Below are positions 34,525 through 41,520 of a stretch of DNA of 64,000 nt, in pieces. The position numbers were made by a program, and so were the translations under genes. The first letter of the stretch is position 1. The number at the start of each line of letters is the position of its first letter. Under the pieces are notes generated by a model. It searched no databases and was not told the DNA's origin. It worked only from the letters and a program-made list of their open reading frames with translations. Origin of the DNA: Microvirga sp. VF16 (lineage in GTDB: Bacteria > Pseudomonadota > Alphaproteobacteria > Rhizobiales > Beijerinckiaceae); assembly GCF_016864375.1 (NCBI RefSeq), contig NZ_CP069355.1, forward strand, positions 1-64,000, read 5' to 3'.

Positions 34525-34716
34525 CTAGGTATCCAGCAATGTCCGTACCGCTTTGGCAACACGCACCAGGGAGAACGACCCATCCAACACCACATCGTCT
34601 AGGCCGTCCGTATCATCGATCCATTCCGGCGCGTCCTGAACCTGCTGCTTGAGGGCTTCAAGGATGGTTTGTGCAATATCCTCAGTCGAAGGTGTCACGA
34701 TCTCGCTTCCTTTCAT
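34525..34716 (-). CDS. Small hypothetical protein beside VapC
   Basis: A 63-residue acidic protein (SEIVTPSTEDIAQTILEALKQQ). Not recognised. It follows vapC on the minus strand with a 31-bp gap, so it may belong to the vapBC transcript. The ribosome-binding site is weak. Confidence 0.45.
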   Translation of the reverse strand: MKGSEIVTPSTEDIAQTILEALKQQVQDAPEWIDDTDGLDDVVLDGSFSLVRVAKAVRTLLDT

Positions 34717-34747
34717 GGACAGGCGGATTTCTAGAATAAACTCGGCG

Positions 34748-35137
34748 TCAGGCCAGTTCGGTTTGCGCGAAGTCGTCGCCCTTGTAGAGCAAGGGAATGC
34801 GATAGGCTTTCGCACAGGCATAGGCAAAGCAGTCGCCAAAATTGAGGTCTGCCGGGTGGCGGTTGCGACCATAGAGGCGGGAGGCGGTCAACGCCTCGCG
34901 TCCGATACTGGCCGAAATCTGGATGATCTGCGCGTTCACCTCCTTCACGAAGCCATCCACCAGAGCCTCCGCGTCCTCGAACGGAATCTTCGCCTCTTTC
35001 ACAAGGCCAAGAACCGACTCCCAAATCGACAGGGGCGAGACATAGACTTTGCTCGCCTCGGACAGCCGGGCGGCAAAAGTGCGCCATCCCTCTTCCTGCT
35101 TCAAGATCGCAACAACGACCGACGCATCCACGAACAT
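34748..35137 (-). CDS. vapC: VapC toxin (PIN-domain ribonuclease), copy 1
   Basis: A 129-residue PIN-domain protein. Acidic active-site residues are visible: FVDAS at the N-terminus (D4), E in LSIWESVLGL (about residue 40) and DLNFGDCFAYACAK (D around 97 and 102). VapC toxins cleave tRNA or rRNA. It follows vapB with no gap. It is paralogous to the VapC at 39134, sharing FAYACAK and IPLLYKG-DF. Confidence 0.85.
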   Translation of the reverse strand: MFVDASVVVAILKQEEGWRTFAARLSEASKVYVSPLSIWESVLGLVKEAKIPFEDAEALVDGFVKEVNAQIIQISASIGREALTASRLYGRNRHPADLNFGDCFAYACAKAYRIPLLYKGDDFAQTELA

Positions 35138-35377
35138 TTAGAGGTTGCCTCCAAGCTCGTCATAAAACGCCTTGTCCGCCGTCTCGCCGGTCTTGGGATA
35201 GGTGGCGTAGCGATCCGCTAGGGCTTGAAGGCGGTCGGCCAAGGGAACCGCCTGCCGCGTGCGCTGGTATTCGTTTTCGACCGCTTCGCGGATCGCATTC
35301 GTCAGGGTGGTATTCTTCAATTTGGCAAGACGCCGCACGGCGGCATCCGTCGCCTGATCTGTCACAGAGAAAGCCAT
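35138..35377 (-). CDS. vapB: VapB antitoxin, copy 1
   Basis: A 79-residue antitoxin of the ribbon-helix-helix type (MAFSVTDQATDAAVRRLAKL, then TLTNAIREAVENEY) with an acidic C-terminal arm that should cap VapC. GAGAG precedes the ATG at 35377. It adjoins vapC directly. It should bind the inverted repeat at 35401-35424. Confidence 0.82.
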   Translation of the reverse strand: MAFSVTDQATDAAVRRLAKLKNTTLTNAIREAVENEYQRTRQAVPLADRLQALADRYATYPKTGETADKAFYDELGGNL

Positions 35378-35400
35378 CTCTCTATATCTCCTCATCTATA

Positions 35401-35434
35401 CGTATATTAGATTTTATATATACGCATTGTCAAG
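35401..35434 (-). promoter_or_regulatory. vapBC-1 promoter and operator
   Basis: On the minus strand TTGACA (35429-35434) is a consensus -35, followed after about 18 nt by TAATAT/CTAATA (35404-35410). An inverted repeat, CGTATAT (35401-35407)/ATATACG (35418-35424), overlaps the -10, as expected for an autoregulated VapB operator. The stretch is strikingly AT-rich compared with its surroundings. Confidence 0.65.
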
Positions 35435-35518
35435 ATTCCAGGCGGCCGTTTCAGCCTGTATCTTAACTGCTGGAAGCGTTGCGGGGCCTGGTGTGAAACC
35501 GGATCAAGGCTCGAAGAC

Positions 35519-35547
35519 TTGGATCAGAGCGCGGCTTGCGCTATATT
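35519..35547 (+). promoter_or_regulatory. Promoter of putative small RNA, copy 1
   Basis: TTGGAT (35519-35524), a 17-nt spacer, then TATATT (35542-35547). The spacer is identical to that in copy 2 at 39951-39967. The CTTGGA...CTATAT layout matches promoters known for alphaproteobacterial small RNAs. Confidence 0.65.
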
Positions 35548-35553
35548 GAGGTC

Positions 35554-35647
35554 CGGAGTGGGAAGGGGGTTTTATCCCCCTCCCCGTTTCCTAGGCTATG
35601 AAGAATCGGACCCGGATAGACAGCGCCCAAGCCGTCCGGGTCCTTTT
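35554..35647 (+). ncRNA. Putative small RNA, copy 1
   Basis: A predicted transcript of about 94 nt from the promoter at 35519 to a terminator T-run. Hairpin one: GGGGG (35565-35569)/CCCCC (35576-35580) with a 6-nt loop, extended by further pairs. Hairpin two is the terminator. The copy at 39980 has different bases but the same hairpin positions and the same 6-nt loop length, so pairing is conserved rather than sequence. No Shine-Dalgarno plus open frame is seen. Role unknown; the location between vapBC and a DUF2958 gene suggests regulation of one of them. Confidence 0.6.
35608..35647 (+). terminator. Rho-independent terminator of small RNA copy 1
   Basis: GGACCCGGA (35608-35616) pairs with TCCGGGTCC (35635-35643), followed by TTTT (35644-35647). 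Copy 2 has the compensated stem GACCCGGAA/TTCCGGGTC. Confidence 0.7.
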
Positions 35648-35654
35648 CATGTCT

Positions 35655-35784
35655 AGGGCAAAGCTAATGGGTAGAAACCACATGCTTTGGCCTCCGGTTT
35701 GAGGGCGAGGCGCTTGCCTCAACCGGGGAGCCTATCTCCCCGGATTGCGCCGCTTGGCTCGGCGCTGCTGCTTCCGCCCTCAAA
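35655..35784. other. Cloverleaf-like structured element, copy 1
   Basis: A stem, AGGGCAAAGC (35655-35664)/GCTTTGGCCT (35684-35693), is followed by a closed multi-branch structure. The outer stem is TTTGAGGGC (35698-35706)/GCCCTCAAA (35776-35784). It encloses three hairpins: GAGGC/GCCTC at 35707-35720, CCGGGGAG/CTCCCCGG at 35723-35743 and GCGCCG/CGGCGC at 35747-35765. Copy 2 at 40079-40206 keeps all of these. Whether it acts as RNA or as folded single-stranded DNA is unknown. Confidence 0.65.
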
Positions 35785-35843
35785 ACCTGCTGTGCCTACC
35801 TAATCCCTCTCCCCTTTCGGTTGTGTAAACCGCTGGCCTCACC

Positions 35844-36205
35844 TTAGACCGTGATGGAGCCTGCTTTTGCGGCGACGGCGTAGAGTTCCGACAGGGGGCG
35901 CTTGGGCCGAAACCGGAAATTGAGATCTTTGTAGACCGGGCGGAGCGGCTTGCTGGTGATCTCGGAGTGGCGAAAATAGCCCATGACCGGGAAGCCCCCG
36001 GTGTCGATCAAGCCCATGGCGGTGTCGCCGTCGTCGGGGTGGATCTCGGCCACAAGCCAAACGCTGTCCGCGTGAGGCGTGAACAGTTTCACAACCGGAA
36101 CGGGGTCGGTGTGTTCGCGGTTGGCAAGCGCACCGTTCTTGAGCAACTGGCTCCACTCGTCTGCATCAAAAAGACCGGCGATCAGAGGGCGGTGATGGTG
36201 TCCAT
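35844..36205 (-). pseudogene. DUF2958-like protein, probably frameshifted near its start
   Basis: The minus-strand frame encodes LIAGLFDADEWSQLLKNGAL, VVKLFTPHADSVWLVAEIHP, then DTAMGLIDTGGFPVMGYFRH, the DUF2958 pattern found in Rhizobiales plasmid accessory regions. The only nearby ATG (36203-36205, reading MDTITAL) is out of frame with this body, so an indel at about 36185 seems to separate start and body. Either a single-base error or real inactivation is possible. The duplicated structured leader lies immediately upstream. Confidence 0.6.
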
Positions 36206-36555
36206 GGTGTCTCTCGTCTTCATTGTCGGGCGCAGCGCCAGCGCCTGCGCCCCTGCCACCTGGCGAACGCGGGGGAGAGGGGGCACCCCGAAGGCCAGGG
36301 ACACCCACCCTGAAGGCGCGTAGGCGCCTGGAGGGCCGCCGCAGAGCGGTCATGCAGGGTTGGCAGGCTTTCAGCCTTACAAACCGAATGATGGGGAAAC
36401 CGGCGCGACGGGTTGCGATGGGAGAGAGCCGCGCGCCTCTCTCCCCCGGCGATCTGCGATCAATCAAAAGACAATCGCCGCCGAACGCAGCGGCGGCTTT
36501 GTGAAAGCCGAGGGCTTCGGCCCTCGTCCGGCTTGGCGGGATCACGTTTAGCGGC
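36206..36555 (-). promoter_or_regulatory. Long structured 5' leader upstream of DUF2958 gene, copy A
   Basis: About 340 nt resembling 38198-38530. Paired segments: GGGCGCAG (36228-36235)/CTGCGCCC (36245-36252); AGGCGC (36314-36319)/GCGCCT (36324-36329); AGGCT (36365-36369)/AGCCT (36373-36377); GGGAGAGAG (36420-36428)/CTCTCTCCC (36437-36445). Several pairs differ in copy B yet still pair. At the distal end GGCTTTGTGAAAGCC (36495-36509) is a perfect dyad. Together these suggest a regulatory 5' UTR with an upstream operator. Confidence 0.6.
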
Positions 36556-36588
36556 CTAAGGTCGATCTCCTTACGGGGAGACACGAGA

Positions 36589-36816
36589 ATGCACCTTCCA
36601 GGGGTCTTTGAACTCGACATCCGACCCGGCGACACGATCCGGCCTGCTACCGTCCGGATCGCGCTTCAACGCTACAGCATGGATGACAACAAGCGGGTTC
36701 TGATCACGCCGGAATGCGGCTCGTTCGATGAGCTGGAGGGCCAGATTAACGCGCTGCAAGACGAACTGGACGAACTGCAGCAAAGGGCGCGGCGGGCGTT
36801 TCAGGTGACCGTTTGA
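36589..36816 (+). CDS. Small conserved-type hypothetical protein
   Basis: A 75-residue protein: an N-terminal strand-rich part (FELDIRPGDTIRPATVRIAL) and a C-terminal helix (ELEGQINALQDELDELQQRA) likely to be a coiled coil. GGGGAGA lies upstream of the ATG. No family is recognised. It is the only plus-strand gene between the two structured leaders. Confidence 0.6.
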   Translation: MHLPGVFELDIRPGDTIRPATVRIALQRYSMDDNKRVLITPECGSFDELEGQINALQDELDELQQRARRAFQVTV

Positions 36817-36936
36817 CGATCCTATTGGGGCACAGGTCGGGAGGCGGGAGAGAACGCCTCCCGACACTGGCTCGCGCGACTCGGCTGTCTTTCTTACAAG
36901 CCGCGTATAGGAATGGCGCTCGGGGTCTTACCCGAT

Positions 36937-36947
36937 CTTTGTGAAAG
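36937..36947. promoter_or_regulatory. CTTTGTGAAAG dyad, possible operator
   Basis: An 11-bp dyad, CTTT-GTG-AAAG, matching the core of the 15-bp dyad at 36495-36509 and related to TTTGTGAACAAG at 38491-38502. Three occurrences within 1.6 kb suggest a shared regulator of this accessory zone. Confidence 0.4.
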
Positions 36948-36965
36948 TGTGAACGGGCCTCCGTT

Positions 36966-37301
36966 TCACAACAGAGCGAGTTGCACGTTGCGGGGCGGCG
37001 CGGTCGAGGCCTCAGTGCGACCCTCGCGCCGGAGCCTCTCGGCCTCGCGTTTTAGAGCCTCGTCGCTCAAGTGCTGCCGCCGGTCCGTTGCTTCCTGCGC
37101 TCGAGCGCGGTTGATGTACCGTCCAAGGTTCTGCGCGAGATCCCGGTTGGTGGCGGCTTCTCGGATCAAGGCGGCCGCTATGGCGTCGCCGTCGTAATTC
37201 TCAAAGCATGAATCAAAGGCGCGGCAAGGCCGCGCGCCGCTGGCGATCAGGTCCGCTGCGTAGCGGACCCTCCCGGCGAAGGATTGGGGCTTGAAGCTCA
37301 T
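36966..37301 (-). CDS. Hypothetical protein downstream of ardC
   Basis: A 111-residue protein from the ATG at 37301, with AGGGGAGGG just upstream inside the end of ardC. SFKPQSFAGRVRYAADLIAS and CFENYDGDAIAAALIREAAT are notable; the rest is charged helix. Not recognised. It overlaps the ardC region and is surely co-transcribed with it. Confidence 0.6.
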   Translation of the reverse strand: MSFKPQSFAGRVRYAADLIASGARPCRAFDSCFENYDGDAIAAALIREAATNRDLAQNLGRYINRARAQEATDRRQHLSDEALKREAERLRREGRTEASTAPPRNVQLALL

Positions 37302-37315
37302 GAGGCACCCTCCCC

Positions 37316-38197
37316 TCACGCCGCTCGCGGCGTGAGGTCGGCCAGGGCCAGGCCGCGCAGGTGGTCCGCAGCCTTCTGTGCGGCGCTGGCGGCGGTGAAG
37401 AATGCGCGCTCGTCCTTTTTGAGAATGGCAATCCAGTTCTGAATATATCCGGCGTGGCGGATATCGCCGTCAAAGCCAAATTCAGCACACAGGAAGGCGC
37501 TCGTCAGTTCCGCGACAAGCTCCTCAGCGGCATAGGCTTCGGAGCCAAAACGGTTCCGCAGGTCGCGCGCAAGGCGCTTCTCGCTTCCGGTCCAGTGGCC
37601 GAGTTCATGGAAGAGGGTTGCATAATAATGATCGGCGCTCTTGAACGTGACGAAATCGGGCATCATCACGAAGTCGGCGCTCGGGCGGTAATAGGCGCTC
37701 CCTTCGCCGTGGCGAACGTTGGCAAGGGTCACCTTCACAAAGTCCTCGGCAACGTCGATCCGCTGCTCGGGGTTCTGCGCCGGGGTTTGGCTGGCGGTGA
37801 TGGTCTCGGGCAAGTTCTCGATCTGGTCGAGATTGAAGACGGTAAACTCGCGCAGGAAGGGAATGCGGCGGGTCTCAGATTCTCCGCTGTCGGTGGCCTC
37901 CTCCTTCTCGAAGGCGTTCACGTAAACGATCTTGTGGCCCTTCTCGCCCTTGCGCACGTTGCCGCCGAGTTCCTGCGCCTGCTTGTAGGTCATGAAACGG
38001 GGGCTTGTGAAATTGCCTGCGGCTTGCGCGATCCACAACAGGACGACATTGCAGCCGGAATAGGCGCGGCCCGTCGCGGCGTTGTGCGGCATCTGGGATC
38101 CTGTATATCCGCTCCACGGCTTCACCCAGGGCAGCGCGCCCTTTTCCATCTCGCCAAGAATGCGGTCGGTGACATCACGATAAAGGTTGCGGGTCAT
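37316..38197 (-). CDS. ardC: ArdC-type antirestriction protein
   Basis: A 293-residue protein. The N-terminal single-strand-DNA-binding domain (about 1-130) contains LYRDVTDRILGEMEKGALPW, GCNVVLLW and NVRKGEKGHKIVYV. The C-terminal metallopeptidase domain has HELGHWTGS (about residue 195) followed by YAAEELVAELTSAFL. ArdC protects incoming plasmid DNA from restriction after conjugation. AGGAGAG precedes the ATG at 38197. A conserved structured leader lies upstream. Confidence 0.88.
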   Translation of the reverse strand: MTRNLYRDVTDRILGEMEKGALPWVKPWSGYTGSQMPHNAATGRAYSGCNVVLLWIAQAAGNFTSPRFMTYKQAQELGGNVRKGEKGHKIVYVNAFEKEEATDSGESETRRIPFLREFTVFNLDQIENLPETITASQTPAQNPEQRIDVAEDFVKVTLANVRHGEGSAYYRPSADFVMMPDFVTFKSADHYYATLFHELGHWTGSEKRLARDLRNRFGSEAYAAEELVAELTSAFLCAEFGFDGDIRHAGYIQNWIAILKKDERAFFTAASAAQKAADHLRGLALADLTPRAA

Positions 38198-38530
38198 GCT
38201 CTCTCCTGTTGTGGGCGCAGCGCCAGCGCCTGCGCCCCTGCCTTCGCGGCGAGCAGCGGGGGGAGAGGGGGGCAAGGCCGAAAACCGGAGGGGGATCACC
38301 CACCCGGAAGGCGCGAACGCGCCTGGAGGGCCGCCGCAGAGCGGTCATGCAGGGCTGGCAGGCCCGCGGCCTGACAGACCGAATGATGGGGACACCGGTT
38401 TTTGGGGTTGCTGGGGAGAGGGGGCCGCGCGCCCCTCTTCCCTGCCCTCAAGCATGGATCTGTGAATGTCGGCGCCGGCACGGCGGCGGCTTTGTGAACA
38501 AGGGAGGCTCGCCCTCCCGCGAAAGCTGTC
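38198..38530 (-). promoter_or_regulatory. Long structured 5' leader upstream of ardC, copy B
   Basis: Matches copy A (36206-36555) in order and spacing of hairpins: GGGCGCAG (38213-38220)/CTGCGCCC (38230-38237) next to the ribosome-binding site; AGGCGC (38309-38314)/GCGCCT (38319-38324); AGGCC (38360-38364)/GGCCT (38368-38372), where copy A has AGGCT/AGCCT; and an 11-bp stem at 38413-38423/38432-38442 around the same CCGCGCG loop. The distal end has TTTGTGAACAAG (38491-38502). Expression control of ardC on plasmid entry is a reasonable inference. Confidence 0.6.
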
Positions 38531-38740
38531 TAGGCGCGTCAAACGGCAGTAGCGCCCGGAGCGGAGCGAAGCAGGCCCGAAGCCGCCGCGCCATCACGGA
38601 GCGCCGTAGGAGAGCTGAGGGCCTGTGGGCAGGTTTTCCAATTCGTCCAGGGCGCATTGCCCCACGTTGAATGTTACCGATAGGTTCGCTGTTCCGGACG
38701 GGATGCGTCATCTTTTGTCATCCTGTTTCGGGGATGGTGG

Positions 38741-39022
38741 ATGGCAAGGCATCTCAGCATGACAACACGCTCGGAACCGGTTGAAGCAATCATCGAGCGC
38801 TACCGATCAAGTGGCCGGGCGGACAAGCAGCGCATCCTGGATGAGTTTGTCGCGGTCACCGGCTGTCACCGCAAGCATGCGATCCGGGTCCTCTGTCGAC
38901 CTGAGAAGAAGCCGCCCGCCGCCAGGCAATACGCCACCCGGTATGATGCCAGGGTCCGCGAGGCCCTGGTTGTGTTGTGGGAGACGTCCATCCCATCGGA
39001 TCGGCGGCGCACGCCGCACTTT
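38741..39022 (+). pseudogene. Transposase/integrase N-terminal fragment
   Basis: About 94 codons of an IS transposase N-terminus: MARHLSMTTRSEPVEAIIER, then KQRILDEFVAVTGCHRKHAI and VREALVVLWE. This helix-turn-helix part belongs to a DDE transposase group often labelled ISNCY or IS481-like. The frame runs into an unrelated WGR-gene fragment near 39025, so the catalytic part is lost. Confidence 0.6.
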
Positions 39023-39032
39023 GCAGCGGCCT

Positions 39033-39125
39033 TTCGCGACTGCGGAAGCCGCCGACAAAGCCTGTGCCGCCGTGCGGCGCGGCAAGATCCGACGTGGCCC
39101 CCAGGAGGCCGGATCTAGCTCATGA
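39033..39125 (+). pseudogene. WGR-domain protein 3' fragment (copy 2)
   Basis: Encodes only the family's C-terminal end, FATAEAADKACAAVRRGKIR then RGPQEAGSSS and a stop. It matches the 3' end of the broken WGR gene at 34415-34509, with one extra base. It lies next to a vapBC pair, exactly as copy 1 does. Confidence 0.6.
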
Positions 39126-39133
39126 GTGGTGCG

Positions 39134-39523
39134 CTAGCCCATATCCGTATGCGGGAAGTCCTTCCCCTTGTACAGCAAGGGGATGTTGTAGTTCTTCGCA
39201 CAGGCATAGGCGAACGTATCGCCCATGTTCAACTGAGCCGGATGCGGCTTGCCATACTGAACGCGTGCCCGGATCGCGCGCTTTCCGATCTCCGGCGTGA
39301 GGCTGACGTTCCGAACCTTCAACGCAGTCATGAACTCCGTCACAAGCTCCTCGGCAACGTCAATGCTGATGTTCTTCGCCTTGCTGACAGCAAGGACGCT
39401 TTCCATCATCGCAACGGGCGAGGTGGTGAGCGGGGTTGTTGCCGCGTCCAGCTTGGCGAGCAGAATTTCCTTGTCCTCTTCGTTCGCCAGAATACCGCAC
39501 ACAGCGGACGCATCCAAAAACAT
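39134..39523 (-). CDS. vapC: VapC toxin (PIN-domain ribonuclease), copy 2
   Basis: A 129-residue PIN-domain protein: FLDAS (D4), E in MMESVLAVSKAK (about residue 41), then LNMGDTFAYACAK and IPLLYKGKDF. Paralogous to the VapC at 34748 with the same length and motif spacing. Its ATG overlaps the last base of the vapB stop. Confidence 0.86.
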   Translation of the reverse strand: MFLDASAVCGILANEEDKEILLAKLDAATTPLTTSPVAMMESVLAVSKAKNISIDVAEELVTEFMTALKVRNVSLTPEIGKRAIRARVQYGKPHPAQLNMGDTFAYACAKNYNIPLLYKGKDFPHTDMG

Positions 39524-39771
39524 TACTCTTCCCCCCATTCCTCGTCCGAAGCGCGTTTGTGCTCTTCCCACGTCATGGTGCTGCTGGTGCCAAGCCGCGC
39601 TGCCTTGTCGAGAACAGGGGCAAGCAACTCCCGAACGCTCTTCCTGCTGTTTTCCTTTTCCATGGCCCCATTCAGGGCATCCCTGATCACGTCCATTTTC
39701 TTGACCCGGCGCACCCGCGCCAAGTGTTCGATCTGGCTAAGCAACTCGGGGTCTTTGATGTTTAGCGCCAT
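39523..39771 (-). CDS. vapB: VapB antitoxin, copy 2
   Basis: An 82-residue antitoxin beginning MALNIKDPELLSQIEHLARV, with a ribbon-helix-helix DNA-binding part, a flexible middle and an acidic, Trp-containing tail (TMTWEEHKRASDEEWGEE) likely to contact VapC. Autoregulation through the GGTACC repeats just upstream is likely. Confidence 0.83.
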   Translation of the reverse strand: MALNIKDPELLSQIEHLARVRRVKKMDVIRDALNGAMEKENSRKSVRELLAPVLDKAARLGTSSTMTWEEHKRASDEEWGEE

Positions 39772-39774
39772 TTG

Positions 39775-39816
39775 GGTACCCTTTTAAGGCCTTCTTGGTA
39801 CCACATAAAAGGTACC
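39775..39816 (-). promoter_or_regulatory. vapBC-2 operator: three GGTACC palindromes
   Basis: GGTACC occurs at 39775-39780, 39797-39802 and 39811-39816, all within 42 bp directly upstream of the vapB ATG. The middle site reads TGGTACCA and the distal one AAAGGTACCTTT. Such tandem palindromes are typical of autoregulated antitoxin operators. The sequence differs completely from the vapBC-1 operator, so cross-regulation is unlikely. Confidence 0.65.
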
Positions 39817-39944
39817 TTTCCAACATAACGGTGATGTTTCCTATTCCTTATGGCTGCAGTCGCAGTCGATCAGGAGAGAAGCGGCAATACTGATCGGGCA
39901 CACGCAAGGCGCGGTCGTCTGTGAGACCAGAACGGGGACAAGTC

Positions 39945-39973
39945 TTGGACCAGAGCGCGGCTTGCGCTATATT
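39945..39973 (+). promoter_or_regulatory. Promoter of putative small RNA, copy 2
   Basis: TTGGAC (39945-39950), a 17-nt spacer identical to that of copy 1, then TATATT (39968-39973). Confidence 0.68.
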
Positions 39974-39979
39974 GCCAGA

Positions 39980-40070
39980 GTGCATGGCGGGCTTTCACCC
40001 GCCACGCTCTTTGCTAGACGTACCAGAAATTGACCCGGAATCTCACTCGCCAGTGCTTCCGGGTCTTTTT
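39980..40070 (+). ncRNA. Putative small RNA, copy 2
   Basis: A predicted transcript of about 91 nt. Hairpin one: TGGCGGG (39985-39991)/CCCGCCA (39998-40004) with a 6-nt loop. Hairpin two is the terminator. The sequence differs from copy 1 at most stem positions, but the pairs are kept, which argues for selection on RNA structure. Confidence 0.62.
40032..40070 (+). terminator. Rho-independent terminator of small RNA copy 2
   Basis: GACCCGGAA (40032-40040) pairs with TTCCGGGTC (40057-40065), followed by five Ts. Confidence 0.72.
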
Positions 40071-40078
40071 GCGTTCAG

Positions 40079-40206
40079 GGTAAAGCTAATAGGTAGGCAC
40101 CACATAGCTTATACCTCCGGTTTGAGGGCGAGGCGCTTGCCTCGTCCGGGGAGCCTATTTCCCCGGATCGCGCCGCTGGCTCGGCGCTGCTGCTTCCGCC
40201 CTCAAA
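40079..40206. other. Cloverleaf-like structured element, copy 2
   Basis: The stem GGTAAAGCTA (40079-40088)/TAGCTTATACC (40105-40115) replaces the different stem of copy 1. The closed structure TTTGAGGGC (40121-40129)/GCCCTCAAA (40198-40206) encloses the same three hairpins. In the middle hairpin the closing G-C pair of copy 1 becomes a G-T wobble. Confidence 0.65.
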
Positions 40207-40237
40207 ACTTGCTGTGCCTTCCTTTTGTTGTAAGGCG

Positions 40238-40480
40238 TTATCGCCGAATCCCCCTCTCAGCCGGGGTAAAGGTCGGCTGCTCGGGCTTCGGCTTCACGCA
40301 AAAATCGGGATCGTCGTACCGCAAGCCCAGTAGTGCGCCGATTGCGGTTGAAAGCGATTCCTTGTAGGGGAGTGCCTGCTTTTCGACCCTCACGCCCTCA
40401 AGCCAGGTGTCGGCCTGAACTCGCGAGCATGCCTGCAGTCGGACGATATCATCGGGCGGCAAACAGGGCGGCACAGCCAA
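40238..40480 (-). CDS. Small hypothetical protein
   Basis: An 80-residue protein containing ADTWLEGVRVEKQALPYKES and a short LGLRYDDPDF strand. Not recognised. Its start overlaps the 3' end of the broken methyltransferase gene by 32 bp, and the cloverleaf element lies just past its stop, as another lies past the DUF2958 gene. Confidence 0.5.
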   Translation of the reverse strand: MAVPPCLPPDDIVRLQACSRVQADTWLEGVRVEKQALPYKESLSTAIGALLGLRYDDPDFCVKPKPEQPTFTPAERGIRR

Positions 40481-41039
40481 TGATCTCCACCCTCACCTCG
40501 TCAAACCAGGTGGCCAGTTCCCGCCGCAGATCGTCAACACTGTCCTGCTGGTTCGAGAAGATCCCCTTCGCGTTGTAGAAGCCCATCAGCGCCCGAGCCG
40601 ACCCGGAGCGCCCGACGCCCTGCGCCACAAAAGGGTTGAGCCGAACACAACCCCGTCGGGAGCAAGAAGCGGCTTGAGATGATCGAAGACCACTGCCTTC
40701 CGCTCCAGGGCACCCGGAAGACAGTCCAGCAGATAGTTTAGGCCAATGGAGGCAAAAGGGCCCGTCTCGAGCTGGAAGGATGCGGGCTGCGGCCCCTTCG
40801 AGGCAGACTGGGTTGAGATCCAGCAACGTGATCTGGGGCTGGTCGGAGGGAAACCGGCAGTGATCGAGAAACCAACCCGTGCCTACGCCCACATCGAGGT
40901 GACGGTCGCTCACGTTGTCATTGTAATGGTCGAGCAGACGTTGGGTCGGGCACTTCCAGATCAACGTATTGGAGAGGCCCAGCACCACCACATCGTAAAC
41001 GTCGAGCGTCCGGGGTGTATAGACAGCCTGGCCGGCCAT
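40449..41039 (-). pseudogene. Class I SAM-dependent methyltransferase, two frameshifts
   Basis: The first half reads YDVVVLGLSNTLIWKCPTQR, then HLDVGVGTGWFLDHC (SAM motif I) and ITLLDLNPVCL. The middle (FASIGLNYLLDCLPG, AVVFDHLKPLLAPDGVVFGS) is in a different frame between about 40780 and 40630. The end (SARALMGFYNAKGIFSN, VRVEIIGCAALFAAR) returns to the first frame. Two indels therefore break a gene of about 200 residues. Confidence 0.75.
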
Positions 41040-41323
41040 GACCGTGGGGTCCGCTCTCTCCTACTGTGTGTTCATTCTCGTGCCCTCCCGCCAAGCGTCA
41101 TAGCGTACCGCCGCGGCATTATTGAGTGGGATACGGGATCGGAGTGCGCAACTCCCGGCCACGGCTCGCCAGCGTAGCGCTGGGTAGACGTCTTGCGTCT
41201 ATTATTTTGGACAGTCTTGGCGGCGCAGTTCGTTTTAGATCAACAATAAACGCTCAGTGTACTGGCTTGAAGCCAGGACAGCAAAGGGATGCTCAAAATG
41301 AACCAGAGACCCCAGCCCGTTCG
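41040..41323. other. Intergenic stretch upstream of the methyltransferase remnant
   Basis: About 280 bp without a recognisable gene; TTGGACAGTCTTGG lies near 41212. It separates two decayed genes and probably holds rearrangement scars. Confidence 0.25.
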
Positions 41324-41520
41324 TCATGCGTCCGGTGCCATAACAAATGAGGAGAGCACAGCACCGTAGTGGCATGCAGTCGCCACGAGTACGAAAGCAT
41401 GCCAGATCGCGTTTTGGAAACGCAGGCTATCCCACACATGGAAGAGCACGCCGGCAGTGTAAAGCAACGCGCCGGCTCCAAGCAGCCAGAGCGTTGTGCT
41501 CGGGAATGCGAGGATGTGAT
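41324..41520 (-). pseudogene. Hemolysin III (PAQR-family) C-terminal fragment
   Basis: The minus strand encodes FPSTTLWLLGAGALLYTAGV, then LFHVWDSLRFQNAIWHAFVL and ATACHYGAVL, the last membrane segments and His motif of hemolysin III/YqfA proteins. An in-frame stop precedes it, so the N-terminal two thirds are missing. Confidence 0.7.

Noticed and set aside
36220..36540. Possible known riboswitch (cobalamin or glycine) in the duplicated leader
   Set aside because: I could not find the conserved boxes of those classes; only the general hairpin layout is present.
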